A stretch of DNA of 64,000 bases from Bdellovibrionales bacterium (GCA_016713585.1 JADJOV010000012.1:1-64000), one strand, 5' to 3'; positions 19,304 to 29,246 are shown, counted from the first letter of the stretch. Notes: a model not told the origin generated them from the sequence alone. Made by a program: numbers and translations.

Positions 19304-20568
19304 CCACCTCCCCGCTTGACAAGCCAAGCCAATGCTTCTTCTCGATGAGTCCAGCTGTTCTCAATCTGCTGTTGAAAAGCAAGGTCTAACACATTCTTTC
19401 GCTCTGTCAGAGGAATTGAAGATGGCAGGTCTTCGCCACGCAAAAGGCGCGGGGGAAACACCTGGTCCAAGCCTCTTCTCTGATAGGCTAACTTGAGTTC
19501 TGAAAGCCAAGTGCCATGACTTGCTTTGGCAGGATCGATCGTCGCCAAGGTTACCGCCCATTGAAACTCAGCCTCTGCAAAGGTCACAAGCTTTTTTCCA
19601 AGATTCCAGGCGGCAATAGTCTCAAGTGAATTCAAATAGTACAGACATTTTTGAATAAACCTTTGAGCCTCTCGAGAAAGCTTATAGAGCTTCATCTGAC
19701 CTTCCAAAAAATCACGATTTAGGCATCGCTCGCCAAAAGCTGCAAAAAATCTCGCCCAAATCTGATTGTCCTGATGAATAGATCCATCACGACTGACTTC
19801 AGATGCCTTCGCAAACGGGTTCCGAAAAAGGGATGGGGTTTTTTTATAGATTTTATCTAACTCAGGATCCAAAGCCATGAACAATCCTGATTCATGGAGT
19901 TTTGAAAATCCAATTCCATAATTTTCCGCTTTAAGAATTTTGAACATTTCATCCCGAATTCGTTCCCGACTCACTGACTGGACAAGAGCCGCCAGTTCCT
20001 TCAGGGCCTCCCATGTGTCCATCTCAATCTCAAATCCAAGTTCTGCAGCAAAGCGAACAGCTCGCAAAAGCCTTAAATGATCCTCCTGAAATCGAAGCGT
20101 CGGACGACCAACACAACGGATGAGTCTCAAATCAATATCCTCTTGACCCTTCACGTAATCAAAAATCTTTTTGGAAACTGGATCATAGAACATGGCATTG
20201 ATCGTAAAATCTCGTCTCAATGCATCCTCAACTGCCGTTGAAAATTGAATTGTTTGAGGGCGCCTACCATCACAATATTTCCCATCAAAACGAAAACTAG
20301 CGACCTCAATTTCCGAATTGTCGCCAAGAACGCGGACAACCCCAAAAGCTTTACCAACTGTCACTGTTTTGGGAAAAAATTCTTCCACCTTGGAAGGCTC
20401 AGCCGATGTCGCGATATCCAAATCCTTGGGAGCTCTCGCCAAGAGGGCATCCCGCACACAGCCCCCGGCAAGGACTGCTTCAAAGCCATGACTCCTTAAG
20501 ACTGTAATAATCTCAAGTGCCAAGGACCACCCAGGATGATTTTTAAGAACTTCATCTTTTACTTCCAT
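19300..20568 (-). CDS. cca: CCA-adding / poly(A) polymerase family nucleotidyltransferase
   Basis: Adds CCA, or only A, to tRNA 3' ends, or polyadenylates RNA; the sequence family alone does not separate these. 422 residues. Class II polymerase beta-type motifs: AGGCVRD (about 36-42), the metal pair DLDIATSAEP, the flexible loop ending in YCDGRRPQTIQF, RRDFTINAMFYDP, and the neck motif EDHLRLLRAVRFAAELGF. Its start (20568) lies eight bases from the divergent queG start, so the promoters overlap. It is followed by the coupled RDD gene. Confidence 0.88.
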   Translation of the reverse strand: MEVKDEVLKNHPGWSLALEIITVLRSHGFEAVLAGGCVRDALLARAPKDLDIATSAEPSKVEEFFPKTVTVGKAFGVVRVLGDNSEIEVASFRFDGKYCDGRRPQTIQFSTAVEDALRRDFTINAMFYDPVSKKIFDYVKGQEDIDLRLIRCVGRPTLRFQEDHLRLLRAVRFAAELGFEIEMDTWEALKELAALVQSVSRERIRDEMFKILKAENYGIGFSKLHESGLFMALDPELDKIYKKTPSLFRNPFAKASEVSRDGSIHQDNQIWARFFAAFGERCLNRDFLEGQMKLYKLSREAQRFIQKCLYYLNSLETIAAWNLGKKLVTFAEAEFQWAVTLATIDPAKASHGTWLSELKLAYQRRGLDQVFPPRLLRGEDLPSSIPLTERKNVLDLAFQQQIENSWTHREEALAWLVKRGGG

Positions 20569-20576
20569 TCGAGTTA

Positions 20577-21651
20577 GTGTACCTTAGTTTTCCTGGAGGA
20601 AGAACAATAAAAGATCTAGATTGGATTATCGCAAAACTTCCAGAGCTGGGTTTTTCTCATTTTGGCCTGGCCACTCTTGAAAAACCCTTAAGCTTTTCCC
20701 ATTATCAATCATGGTTGGATCACGACTATCATGGAGATATGGAGTATCTCAAAAAGCAGGCGCCCCAGAAAGAAAATCCTCAAGTCGCTTGGACTCAGGC
20801 TCAATCGGCGTTTGTTTTTGCGGCTCCCTATCTGCCCCACCCAGAAGGTCCAGCTTTTTTAAAGCGGCTCGGGTGGCCTTGTACGCCCAGGGCGCAGACT
20901 ATCATTTTTGGTTTAAAAAGAAACTCGCAGAAATAATAACAACACTTCAAGATCAATTTCCTGATGACACTTTTTTGGCCCTCACTGATTCTGCCCCCCT
21001 GATGGAGAGGGATTTGGCCTATCGAGCTGGCCTGGGATGGATCGGCAAAAACACCTGCTTGATCCATCCGAAAGAAGGCAGTTTATTTCTGCTTGGAGAG
21101 ATCCTCACAAGCCTGAAAGTTTCCGTCACTCCTGCTCCTCTCCCCGACTTCTGTGGGACCTGCCAACGTTGTGTTGAGCATTGTCCCACTCAGGCCATTT
21201 CTCAGGCTCGGTCCTGGATGCACGAAAATGCATTTCCTATTGGACTATCGAGTCTCGAAAGATTCCGCCCGAGGAACTCCGCGCAAAATTTGGAGATTGG
21301 CTCTTTGGCTGCGATGTCTGTCAGACCATTTGCCCATGGAATCAGAAAGTTTTTGGAAAACAAATGACTCTTGCCCCGGCAGAAGCTCCGCCCCTAGAGG
21401 CCCTGCAAACTCTGCAAACAGAGCTTCGCTGGATCCTTAACTCCAGTGGAAAACAAATAGAAAGATCCCTTAAAGGCAGCCCCCTGCTCCGGGCAGGCCC
21501 CTTTGGACTTAAACGAAATGCCTTGATTGTTATCGCCAACCGACAGATTCACCCTCTACGTGATGAGGTCCAGAAATACCTCTCCCACGAACGATTAGGC
21601 TCTTTGGCTCAATGGACGCCATTAAAAATCCAGGAACTAGAACCACCTTAG
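20577..21651 (+). CDS. queG: Epoxyqueuosine reductase, two frameshifts
   Basis: Last step of queuosine tRNA modification: cobalamin- and iron-sulfur-dependent reduction of epoxyqueuosine. Fragments in order: IIAKLPELGFSHFGLATLE and YHGDMEYLKKQAP (frame 1); KAARVALYAQGADYHFWFKK and AGLGWIGKNTCLIHPKEGS with the first 4Fe-4S set CGTCQRCVEHCP (frame 2); then LDARKCISYWTIESRK and the second cluster CDVCQTICPWN with the HEAT-like tail (frame 3). Shifts lie near 20860 (a T7 run) and near 21195-21205. The start is uncertain: a GTG at 20577 is the first possible; GGAGG at 20595 points to a later, possibly non-ATG, start. Confidence 0.85.
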
Positions 21652-21687
21652 GCCCTAACCGAAATGCTATTTTTGAAATGTCGGAGT

Positions 21688-22194
21688 TCAACTATTGATA
21701 TCCATTAACTCGTCGATGCCACCTTGATCGAGGGCGTTTGTATGGCCAACGCTGGCGCGAATTTCAGTCGAAAATTCGTTAGAGATCCAACGAAGTCTTT
21801 CAATAAATGTGCTGGGGAATTTTTTCTTCAATTCAACTAAGGGCAAATCAAGATGATCAAGGATCGTGTCCAAGGTTTCAGTGGCGTCCAACAGAAAAGC
21901 CACGCAAATATCATAAAATTGCGGATTACTCTGAATCTGTGAGGCCTTGTATCCCACCGCCTTACACAAAGCCGTGTAGTCCGCAACCAAGTGCAAGGGG
22001 TCGTCGGGCCCGACCATCAGGGCTAGGTTTTTTGCCCCCCCCATAATCCGATCAACATGGTTACCGTAGTCACCCAATCTAGCGACTGCAGAGAAGTCCC
22101 CTTCTAGCCCTTCGAGGAGTTCGATCATTCCAGTGATCAAGCCTTTTGACTCTACAACGAATTCGTTTAAAATTTCTTTATCAAGATCAGACAT
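21688..22194 (-). CDS. HPt-like / CheA P1-like phosphotransfer protein
   Basis: 168 residues, all helical. The segment YGNHVDRIMGGAKNLALM (about 44-61) matches the HPt pattern His-x-x-Arg/Lys-x-x-x-Ala-x-x-Leu, so the His in it is the predicted phosphorylation site. The opening LDKEILNEFVVESKGLITGMIELLEGLE is like the first helices of CheA P1 proteins. No kinase or receiver domain is attached. It is divergent from an HD-GYP protein gene whose start lies 54 bases away. Confidence 0.65.
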   Translation of the reverse strand: MSDLDKEILNEFVVESKGLITGMIELLEGLEGDFSAVARLGDYGNHVDRIMGGAKNLALMVGPDDPLHLVADYTALCKAVGYKASQIQSNPQFYDICVAFLLDATETLDTILDHLDLPLVELKKKFPSTFIERLRWISNEFSTEIRASVGHTNALDQGGIDELMDINS

Positions 22195-22247
22195 TGTTAA
22201 AGACTAACCGGAATCTGGCACAAAGCGCAAGCAGGAGCACAAGAAAA

Positions 22248-23181
22248 ATGGATTATGTTTCACTCAGAGTGAGCACCCTGCGAGGGGATCAAAAAATATC
22301 CTTCAATGTCTATGTTAAGATTAACGAAAAAATGGTTCTGTATCTACGTCGAGGAGATAGCTTTGAAGGACCTCGACTTCAACGCCTGAAGGAGAAAAAA
22401 CTAAAGAAAATGTTTATTCTCACAGAAGATGAAACCCACTATAGAGACTATCTCCATAACAATATAGAGCTGGCCTATGATAATAAGTCAGGAAAAGACA
22501 TTTCTGTCAGGTCAGAAATAGTCCATGGACAGCAACAGGCCAACGTGGAAGAAGTCTTTGAAAAGCCTGAAGATGCTGTCGCCTACCAAAATACTAAGAC
22601 GATGGCTGGTAAGTATGTCCAATTTTTGCTTTCCAATTCGACAGCAGTCTCATCAGTCATGAATATGGAAAACGTGGATAAAAACCTAGCCCATCATGGT
22701 GTTTCTGTTTCGACGCTGGCAGTGGCCCTGGCTGACAAGCTCAAAACAGTGTCGTCAGAGCATACTCAGATTCTAGCCCTCGGAGCCCTTCTGCATGATC
22801 TTGGCCACCTTGAAAATCAAGCTTGATTACTATTCCACGCAACGAGATGACCGCAGAACAACTTACGACTTACTTAAACACCCCACCGTTGGGCGGATCG
22901 AGTTCGGGATTTGAAGCACTTTGACAATCAAGTCATTCCGAATCATTCGAGAACATGAGGAATGTATCGACGGGAGTGGTTTTCCAAATAAATTGATTGA
23001 AAAAAAACAAGACCCTCTCAGCGTGATTGTTGCCACTTGTAACGCGTTGGATCGAATGATCAGCTTTGAAAATGTTCCCCGCTCTGAAGTCAAAAAGAAA
23101 ATTATGGTCGACCGAATCGGGAAGCACCCGTTGGTTCATATCCAACACTTAGGAGAAATTATTAAAGATCTACTTAAATAA
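22248..23181 (+). CDS. HD-GYP-type phosphodiesterase-like protein, frameshifted
   Basis: The ATG at 22248 follows AGGAG. The N-terminal domain (MDYVSLRVSTLRGDQKISF...) resembles the middle domain of the 17344 protein. The HD motif ALGALLHDLGHLE is intact here, unlike in that relative. After about 22815 the frame shifts at least twice, but the expected pieces follow: PRNEMTAEQLTTYLKHPTVG, then REHEECIDGSGFPNKL (GYP loop read as GFP) and PLSVIVATCNALDRM. A role in c-di-GMP hydrolysis is likely from the family. Followed by a hairpin at 23182. Confidence 0.75.
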
Positions 23182-23201
23182 AAGGCCCCAATCGGGGCCT
23201 T
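23182..23201 (+). terminator. Hairpin after the HD-GYP gene
   Basis: AAGGCCCC / GGGGCCTT, a perfect 8-bp stem with loop AATC directly after the stop. No T-tract, but stem and position suit an intrinsic terminator or a shared one for the convergent OMP gene. Confidence 0.6.
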
Positions 23202-23229
23202 GAAAACAGAACTTTAAGAACTCCGTAAC

Positions 23230-23856
23230 CTAAAACATGAAACCAAGTCGAATCTGTGGATACATATTAGTCGTCGTATATTTATAGGCGGCATCAGTGG
23301 TCCCATCATTGAAGTTCGTTGTAGGACACAGTTCTGTAGGTCATCAAAACCCCGACTGAAAATTCCCAGCCACGTTCATTTGATAACCAAAATCAGCCTG
23401 AATTCCAGAGCCCTTTGTCCATTTCGCTCCGGCGCATTCTAATTTCTCAAAACTAGCTGACAAGATATAACTTCCAACGACAAATAACCCGTTGGGCGCC
23501 ATATAGCCAACCGAGGGCCATAGCCTGAATAAGCAGCGTAGTGGTTACGCCGGCCGTCGTTGTTGAATAGTTATCCAATCCATAAAGAAATCCAAGATAA
23601 AGCCCATTGCTCATTGCATAGCCAATGTTCAAGTCAATGGAAGTCTCAGCACCTTTGGCTGTCGTTGCCGCGGCTGGGGTTTGTTCTGCGTAATCTCCTG
23701 GGTGGCGTAGTACAAATTCAAAGCCGTAACAACCCCACTTCCCCCACCCTTAGCTAAAACCGGGCTTGAAGCGAAAAATACAGAAGCAACCCCAGCAACC
23801 ACAACGCCCCGAATTCCCCTAGTCAGTACCTTTGTAAGCATATTCTGTAACTTCAT
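23230..23856 (-). pseudogene. Outer-membrane beta-barrel protein, several frameshifts
   Basis: Begins with a signal peptide (MKLQNMLTKVLTRGIRGVVV... ASSPVLAKGGG). Barrel-like strands follow in different frames: AETSIDLNIGYAMSNGLYLG, FLYGLDNYSTTTAG, GYMAPNGLFVVGSYILSA, GSGIQADFGYQMNVAGNFSV. The end is YPQIRLGFMF with a C-terminal Phe, the outer-membrane assembly signal. At least three shifts in 630 bases. It may be an intact gene damaged by read errors or real decay. Small OmpW/OmpA-like size (about 205 residues). Confidence 0.65.
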
Positions 23857-24065
23857 AATAACTCCCTTTTTATGGCTGAACTCTCGTTCAGCTGTTTAGT
23901 TTCAACTTTCCTTGTTCGAATCCTCTTGAGCAGCTCTTGAAAAAAATTATACGCCGAACCAGACATTTGAAAAGGAATTTCTTTTTTTGAAAGTTTGGTC
24001 CAAGATCGAGCCAACGTTAAGTCCTTGCCGAATTATAGTACGACCTTCACCAGGAGATGTCGCTT

Positions 24066-24845
24066 ATGGTCCACAGCACAAACCGAGACACCGATGCCCA
24101 TCAACCACTCACGAGTTATCAAAAACCACTCAAACTTGAAGAGCTCACATGGCCCAAAGTGGAGCAATATCTGCAAAAATCAAGGAAGATTGTTTGGCCC
24201 ATGGGCTCCACGGAGCAACACGGGCCTTCTGGAATTCTGGGAATTGATTTTCTTTCTTCCCTTAAAATCGCCGAGGCTGTTTCTGGGCTGACCCAAGTCA
24301 TGATGGCACCGGTCCTACCCTTCGGAATGGCGGTTCATCACATGGACTTTGCCGGAACCATGACTTTGACTCCGGCGACCTATTTGCAAGTGTTAACCGA
24401 ACTATTTCAAAGTTTGTTTAAGCATGGTTTCACTGAAATCTTCGTCATTAACGGGCATGGCGGAAACATTGCCCCAATAACCTCTGCCTTGAGTCAATGC
24501 AAACAGAAAGAAGAAACTCAGGTTCTCAAATTGATTAATTGGTGGATCTTGCCTGAAGTCATAGCCTACGAGAAGCAAGTCTTTGGAAACGAAAATGGCT
24601 TCCATGCAACCTGTGGTGAAATCTCCGTGACCAGATATACCCACCCTGAAGCATACCAGGATGTGCTCTTTGAGCGACTGCCCCTCACAGCAAATGCCCC
24701 TCACTGGCCAATGAGTCCCCGGGAGTTCAGAGCCCATTACCCAGCTGGGAATATGGGATCTCAGCCAATATTATCTTCTGCAGAACACGGTGAGAAGATT
24801 TTCTCAATCGCCACGGCCGCCATTCAAAAGATCGTGCTCCCGTGA
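24066..24845 (+). CDS. Creatininase-family amidohydrolase
   Basis: About 259 residues. Metal-site motifs of the creatininase/MftE family: WPMGSTEQHGP (about 45-55), the Asp in LGIDFLSS, NGHGGN (about 134-139) and the glutamate in CGEIS. Family members hydrolyse creatinine or open cyclic amides, or mature peptides; substrate not deducible here. I prefer the ATG at 24066, 11 bases after AGGAG, over 24057. It overlaps the next gene by four bases (GTGA) and is first in a tightly coupled three-gene operon. Confidence 0.85.
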   Translation: MVHSTNRDTDAHQPLTSYQKPLKLEELTWPKVEQYLQKSRKIVWPMGSTEQHGPSGILGIDFLSSLKIAEAVSGLTQVMMAPVLPFGMAVHHMDFAGTMTLTPATYLQVLTELFQSLFKHGFTEIFVINGHGGNIAPITSALSQCKQKEETQVLKLINWWILPEVIAYEKQVFGNENGFHATCGEISVTRYTHPEAYQDVLFERLPLTANAPHWPMSPREFRAHYPAGNMGSQPILSSAEHGEKIFSIATAAIQKIVLP

Positions 24846-25777
24846 AAAATTTTTTTGCACCTTCGGCCTCGTCTGTTTTCACCTCACGAGGGGATTCTCT
24901 TGACCCTCGGCTCGGAGATTTCCGTGTCACTGATTGGCAGTCTTCGGATTTTTTGCTCTGGGGTTATCCTGATGACGAGGGAATTCGCCTTGGCGGCGGA
25001 CGCCCCGGGGCCGAAGCTGCCCCTCAGGGTATTCGAGAAATTTTCTACAAGATGACGCCCCCCTTAACAGAAACCTCAAAGTGGAAACTCTTCGACGGTG
25101 GAGACCTTAAAAAAGATCTCCCTCTAGCCGACCGTCACGAGGTCGCCCGCAAATTTGCAGCCCAGCAAACAAAATCAAATAAGAAATGGCTGACCCTCGG
25201 CGGGGGACACGACTATGGGTACAGTGACGGCGCAGGCTTTCTTGAGAGTCAACTTGAGTCAAACCAGCGCCCGGTTATTTTGAATTTTGACGCCCATCTG
25301 GACGTGCGCCCCCTTGATCGAGGGCTAACAAGCGGAACGCCGTTTTTTCGAATACTTCAAGAGTTTAAAGGTCAATTCGATTTTGTAGAAATTGGCATTC
25401 AACAGCAGTGCAATGCAAGAGCCCACTTGGACTTTGTAAAGTCCCAGGGGTGCCAAGTTCTGTTTTTAGAAACTTTGCGCCTGCAAGGATTCTTACCGAG
25501 CCTAAAGGCTGCATTGCTTCCGTTTGCCGGTCGCCCGACTTTTTTGAGTGTTGATATTGATGCCTTTGCAAGCTCGGAGGCTCCGGGCTGCTCTCAATCT
25601 TGGCCTGGAGGGCTCACTTCCCTGGAATTTTTCGCAGGTCTTAAATGGATGCAATCACATTTGAAAATTCAGGCTCTGGGCCTCTATGAGGTTTCCCCAC
25701 CTCTTGACGTGGGCCTACAAACGCAGCGCTTGGCCGCTCTCATTATGTTTGAATTTCTTCGGGGGGCCCGACAATGA
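24842..25777 (+). CDS. Ureohydrolase-superfamily enzyme (formimidoylglutamase/agmatinase-like)
   Basis: 311 residues from a GTG. Arginase-fold manganese ligands are in place: GGGHDYGYSDG, NFDAHLDVRP and SVDIDAFASSEAPG. The N-terminal LLWGYPDDEGIRLGGGRPGAEAAPQGIR is close to formimidoylglutamase (HutG-like) and proclavaminate hydrolase-type members. It would remove urea or formamide from a guanidino or formimino substrate. Overlaps both neighbours by four bases. No other histidine-degradation gene is nearby, so HutG is not certain. Confidence 0.83.
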   Translation: MKNFFAPSASSVFTSRGDSLDPRLGDFRVTDWQSSDFLLWGYPDDEGIRLGGGRPGAEAAPQGIREIFYKMTPPLTETSKWKLFDGGDLKKDLPLADRHEVARKFAAQQTKSNKKWLTLGGGHDYGYSDGAGFLESQLESNQRPVILNFDAHLDVRPLDRGLTSGTPFFRILQEFKGQFDFVEIGIQQQCNARAHLDFVKSQGCQVLFLETLRLQGFLPSLKAALLPFAGRPTFLSVDIDAFASSEAPGCSQSWPGGLTSLEFFAGLKWMQSHLKIQALGLYEVSPPLDVGLQTQRLAALIMFEFLRGARQ

Positions 25778-26799
25778 CCCGTGGATTCGGAAGCGATAAT
25801 CATGCCCCAGTCCACCCCAGCATTCTGGCCTCCCTTGAAACAGTCAACGAGGGTCATTCTCCAAGCTATGGGACAGACCCAATCACACAGCAGGCTGTGG
25901 AGGCCTTTCAACATCATTTTGGGCCTCAAGCCCAGGTCCACTTTGTTTTCAATGGCACGGCGGCCAACGTGCTCGCCCTACAAACGCTGACCTCTGGTTA
26001 TCAATCGATCCTATGTTCAGATGTCGCCCACATCCATGTCGATGAGTGCGCAGCTCCCGAATTCGCAGCTCACGTGAAACTGCTCCCCAGACCTAGCCTC
26101 CAGGGAAAGATGCAGTTTTCAGATCTACAGTCCTCGCTGATTCGTCGAGGGGATCAACACTTCTCCCAAATTAAAGCCATTTCGTTAACTCAACCAACGG
26201 AAGTTGGAACGACCTACTCGCTGGCAGAGATTCAGCAAATTTCCGAGTGGGCCCATGCCAATCAATTGTATGTTCATATGGATGGAGCACGCCTAGCTAA
26301 TGCAGTGATCTCATTGAAAACCACTTTTCGCAAACTCTGCACAGACTTGCAGATTGATGTTGTTTCCTTCGGGGGCACCAAAAACGGACTCATGATGGGC
26401 GAGGCCGTGATCATCCTTAATCCAAAACTTGGCGAGCACTTCAAGTATCGCCGCAAACAGCTTGGACAATTGCCCTCAAAAACCAGATACATTGCTTGTC
26501 AGTTTTTAAGTTACTTCAAGAATGATCTCTGGCTCGAAATTGGAACCCATGCTTTAGCCATGGCCCAACAGTTGAGATCCTCAGTTCTTGAAATTCCAGA
26601 AGTCATTGTGACAATGCCAACCGACTCAAATGCAGTTTTTGCAAAAATTCCCAAGGAATGGCTGCGCCCTTTACGTGAAAAGTATTTCTTCTATGTCTGG
26701 AATGAAGTCACCCTTGAATGCCGATGGATGACCAGTTGGGACACGCGAGAGGAGGACGTCATCGGCTTCTGTCGCGCCATGAGGGAGCTCTCGAAGTAG
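25774..26799 (+). CDS. Low-specificity threonine aldolase (PLP enzyme)
   Basis: 341 residues. Cleaves beta-hydroxy amino acids such as threonine to glycine and an aldehyde. The opening FGSDNHAPVHPSILASL fits the family; PLP-site pieces are VFNGTAANVLAL (about 51-62), the aspartate in MDGARLANA and the Schiff-base lysine in SFGGTKNGLMMGEA. ATGA overlap with the preceding gene. Third gene of the operon; how it connects to the two amide/amidine hydrolases is not clear. Confidence 0.87.
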   Translation: MTRGFGSDNHAPVHPSILASLETVNEGHSPSYGTDPITQQAVEAFQHHFGPQAQVHFVFNGTAANVLALQTLTSGYQSILCSDVAHIHVDECAAPEFAAHVKLLPRPSLQGKMQFSDLQSSLIRRGDQHFSQIKAISLTQPTEVGTTYSLAEIQQISEWAHANQLYVHMDGARLANAVISLKTTFRKLCTDLQIDVVSFGGTKNGLMMGEAVIILNPKLGEHFKYRRKQLGQLPSKTRYIACQFLSYFKNDLWLEIGTHALAMAQQLRSSVLEIPEVIVTMPTDSNAVFAKIPKEWLRPLREKYFFYVWNEVTLECRWMTSWDTREEDVIGFCRAMRELSK

Positions 26800-26830
26800 A
26801 CTGCGAACCAAACTCCGATCTAGCCCCGGC

Positions 26831-27358
26831 CTAGACCAAGGCCCTCGCTTTAATTTCCGCAATATAATCAGCCGGCAAGCCCGATTGTTCTGCGCCTCTT
26901 ACCAAGGCTGCAATAAACCGAGGGCTGATAGCACCCTGGGTGCTGGCTCGATTTGGAGAGGTCGTAAAAGCTGTCGCTTCAACTTCCTTCCCGTCCACGA
27001 CAACACGAACCGTTCGCTCAATGGACATCCCTGTCACAACCCCTTCTTTGTGCTGGACAACTGGCCAATTCACAGCAGGGATTTCAAAAAGTCTCCCGAA
27101 AACCCTGGCTCCGGGACGATCTGCAAGGCCTGCCACTCGACCGCCCCACCAACGAGATGGAAAATCAAAAATCAGGTCCACGTCCTTAGCTTCAGCAATC
27201 TGCCCTTCTGGCAGTATGAAGAACTCATAACTATGTTCTTCCCGCCACTTCTCGAACTCCACCCGGTCAAGAACCCCCGAATAGGCAAAATAAAGCCTTG
27301 GCTGAGTGTCAACAATAGCCTCGCGGGCCTTCATGACTTGTGTGTAGTGAGCATCCAT
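26831..27358 (-). CDS. Gamma-glutamylcyclotransferase-like (AIG2-type) protein
   Basis: About 175 residues. The YFAYSGVLD near the N-terminus corresponds to the YGSNL substrate loop of the GGCT fold. Then come DLIFDFPSRWWGGRVAGLAD, a GRLFEIPAVNWPVVQHKEG segment and a helical tail ending in LPADYIAEIKAR. ATG at 27358 behind GGAGG. A role in gamma-glutamyl or glutathione-type turnover is inferred from the fold; the serine-glycine swap in the loop makes the activity uncertain. Confidence 0.65.
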   Translation of the reverse strand: MDAHYTQVMKAREAIVDTQPRLYFAYSGVLDRVEFEKWREEHSYEFFILPEGQIAEAKDVDLIFDFPSRWWGGRVAGLADRPGARVFGRLFEIPAVNWPVVQHKEGVVTGMSIERTVRVVVDGKEVEATAFTTSPNRASTQGAISPRFIAALVRGAEQSGLPADYIAEIKARALV

Positions 27359-27395
27359 TTCTTGAGCCTCCAAATTTTTTTATTTACTTTTTTAT

Positions 27396-27981
27396 TTACT
27401 TTTTTGAAACTTTTTCTAAAATTTCCGCCGCGTGTCCGTCTGCCTTTACGCCTCTGTATTCGCCAATGAGTTGCCCTTTTCATCTAGAACAAAAGTGCTG
27501 CGTTCAATTCCCAAGACTTTCTTCCCGTACATATTCTTCTCTTTGATAACTTGAAAAAGACGACAAGCTCTCTCGTCAACATCGGATAAGAGTTCAAACT
27601 GAAACCCATACTTACAGGCAAACTTATCATGGGATGCCACAGAATCCCTCGAAATTCCAAACACTCGAGTCTGAGCCTGTTCAAAACGTGGCAAGAGTTG
27701 ATTGAATTGCTGACCTTCAATTGTACATCCGGGAGTATCATCTTTTGGATAAAAATAGAGAACTACTTTATGACCATGCTGAGAGCCTAGGGAGAAGTCG
27801 ACTCCTTCGAATTTTTCAAAACAATTTCTGGTACAACCTGCCCCAAAGCTACGGACGGGTTCTTGCCTGCCCCCGCAGAAATAACTTTCTTAGATATTTT
27901 TTTGGCAATTTTCTTGGTTACTTTTTTGGTTACCTTTTTGGTTACTTTCTTAGTAATTTTCTTGCTGACTTTTCTTGCCAT
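27396..27981 (-). CDS. bcp: Bcp/PrxQ peroxiredoxin with lysine-rich N-terminal repeat, two frameshifts
   Basis: Thiol peroxidase reducing hydroperoxides. ATG at 27981 behind GGAGG. Residues 1-24 are a basic repeat of the unit KKVT/KKI (MARKVSKKITKKVTKK...), histone H1-tail-like, followed by a normal Bcp domain: VVPEIVLKN, VVLYFYPKDDTPGCT with the peroxidatic Cys, GISRDSVASHDKFACKYGF and GIERSTFVLDEKG. The frame changes at about 27805 (the TTTTGAAAAA stretch) and near 27468, where one more G gives GQLIGEYRGVKADGHAAEIL. Both are in homopolymers, so the gene is probably intact. Confidence 0.82.
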
Positions 27982-28032
27982 ACCCAAATCCTCCAAATTT
28001 TCCAAATCTCTTGATTCAATTTTGGGAAACTA

Positions 28033-29080
28033 TCATCGCCCCTGTGGCTTGTCACTGGATTCAATCATCTCGGGTTCAGATTGCTTAATGACAGGGTGAA
28101 CATGAGGATTTTCATCCGCCTCTGCCTCCGAAAGAGCACCAGGAGGCGCAACAGGTGGCGCTGCTTCTGGCGAAACAATGCCCTCGGCGACCGGGGGGGT
28201 GAACTCCTTCAGGGCGGGATCAATCGCTTTTCTTTGATTTTCCTGGGGCAGTTCCATCACCTCAGGAGCCACGGGTTTTGGTACTGGCACTGGCATCGGC
28301 ACTGGCTTTGGTACATTGACTTCTATCAATCCGGGTGGAGTCGGACGATCTAGCTCGGTTTCATTGACGGTAATAGCACCACTCAGGGGAACTTGGGTCT
28401 CGATCTTTCGAAGAGCCACAAACCCTTCGGTGATCTGTCCCTTGAGTGTTAGCAAATTCTTCGAATCCTTTTGGTACTCAAAGGTTTCAAGCTCAACAAT
28501 TTCCTTATCATTTCGATTTCGCTTATAACTCTTACATTTCAAATTTGAGAGTATCGCCTTCTCGTTCCATCCAAGAACACACTCTATCTTTTATTAAATA
28601 ATGAAGCCCTAAACCGTAAACATCCACTTGAAATTCAGGATAAATCGTCAACTGGAGGGCGTTAGGTCTTGTGGATTCAAAATCCAAAATAAGAACCGCA
28701 GGTTTTCGGCAAGCCTCAAAAAGTTTGCCCTTCATAATCCCTTTGACCGGATCCAAAGTTTCGCCGCGAACCTCAAATTGTTCGCAGGAAAGCACCTTAT
28801 TTTTCTTTATACTCTTATTTTTTTTCTCAAGTGCACGGAGCAATCGCGAAAAAGATCCTGGCTTGGATTTTGATCTTTGATCCGTTAGAACCCACCAGGC
28901 TTCCCTCTCAATGGATTGAGCTTGAGCCAAAACTTTGGCCCAGCGGTTCCAAACCTTCTCCAGTTGGGCCCCTGACGTGCGATTGACTTCAAGCTTCCCA
29001 AAAGCAGGAACACATATGGCCAAGTTCGTCAGAATAAACCCACAGAGGAGGGTTTGTTTGAATTCAATTGCCAATTCCAC
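28033..29080 (-). CDS. Exported protein with Pro-rich C-terminus, unknown function, frameshifted
   Basis: Two reading frames join near 28535-28550. The first opens with a hydrophobic signal (LLCGFILTNLAICVPAFG) and a domain with EVNRTSGAQLEKVWNRWAKVL and LEACRKPAVLILDFESTRPN-like strands. The second adds CKSYKRNRNDKEIVELETFEY and a tail rich in Pro/Val (PKPVPMPVPVPKPVAPE) and Glu/Ala. The Pro-Val repeats suggest a periplasm-spanning or cell-wall linker. No family recognised; two separate overlapping genes are possible. Confidence 0.5.
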
Positions 29081-29246
29081 TTCTTTATATATTTTCGTCG
29101 ACAGTTAGTCGGGCCCTGAACCACTCGACAGCATTAAATTGCCACAACATTGTGATACTTGTCCTACAGCTCAATTCTAATACTGCACCGTATGATAAAT
29201 CAAGACATTCAAAAGGCCCACAAATCTTTTGAGACACTCAAAGGAA

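Noticed and set aside
22248..23181. Calling the HD-GYP gene a pseudogene
   Set aside because: All family motifs appear in order and the shifts resemble the homopolymer errors elsewhere, so it is listed as a CDS.
23894..23930. TTCGAATCC resembling a tRNA T-loop
   Set aside because: No acceptor or anticodon stem can be built around it.
27863..28099. Long plus-strand ORF of repeated FLVTFLVTFLV residues
   Set aside because: It is the antisense shadow of the lysine-rich repeat of the bcp gene.
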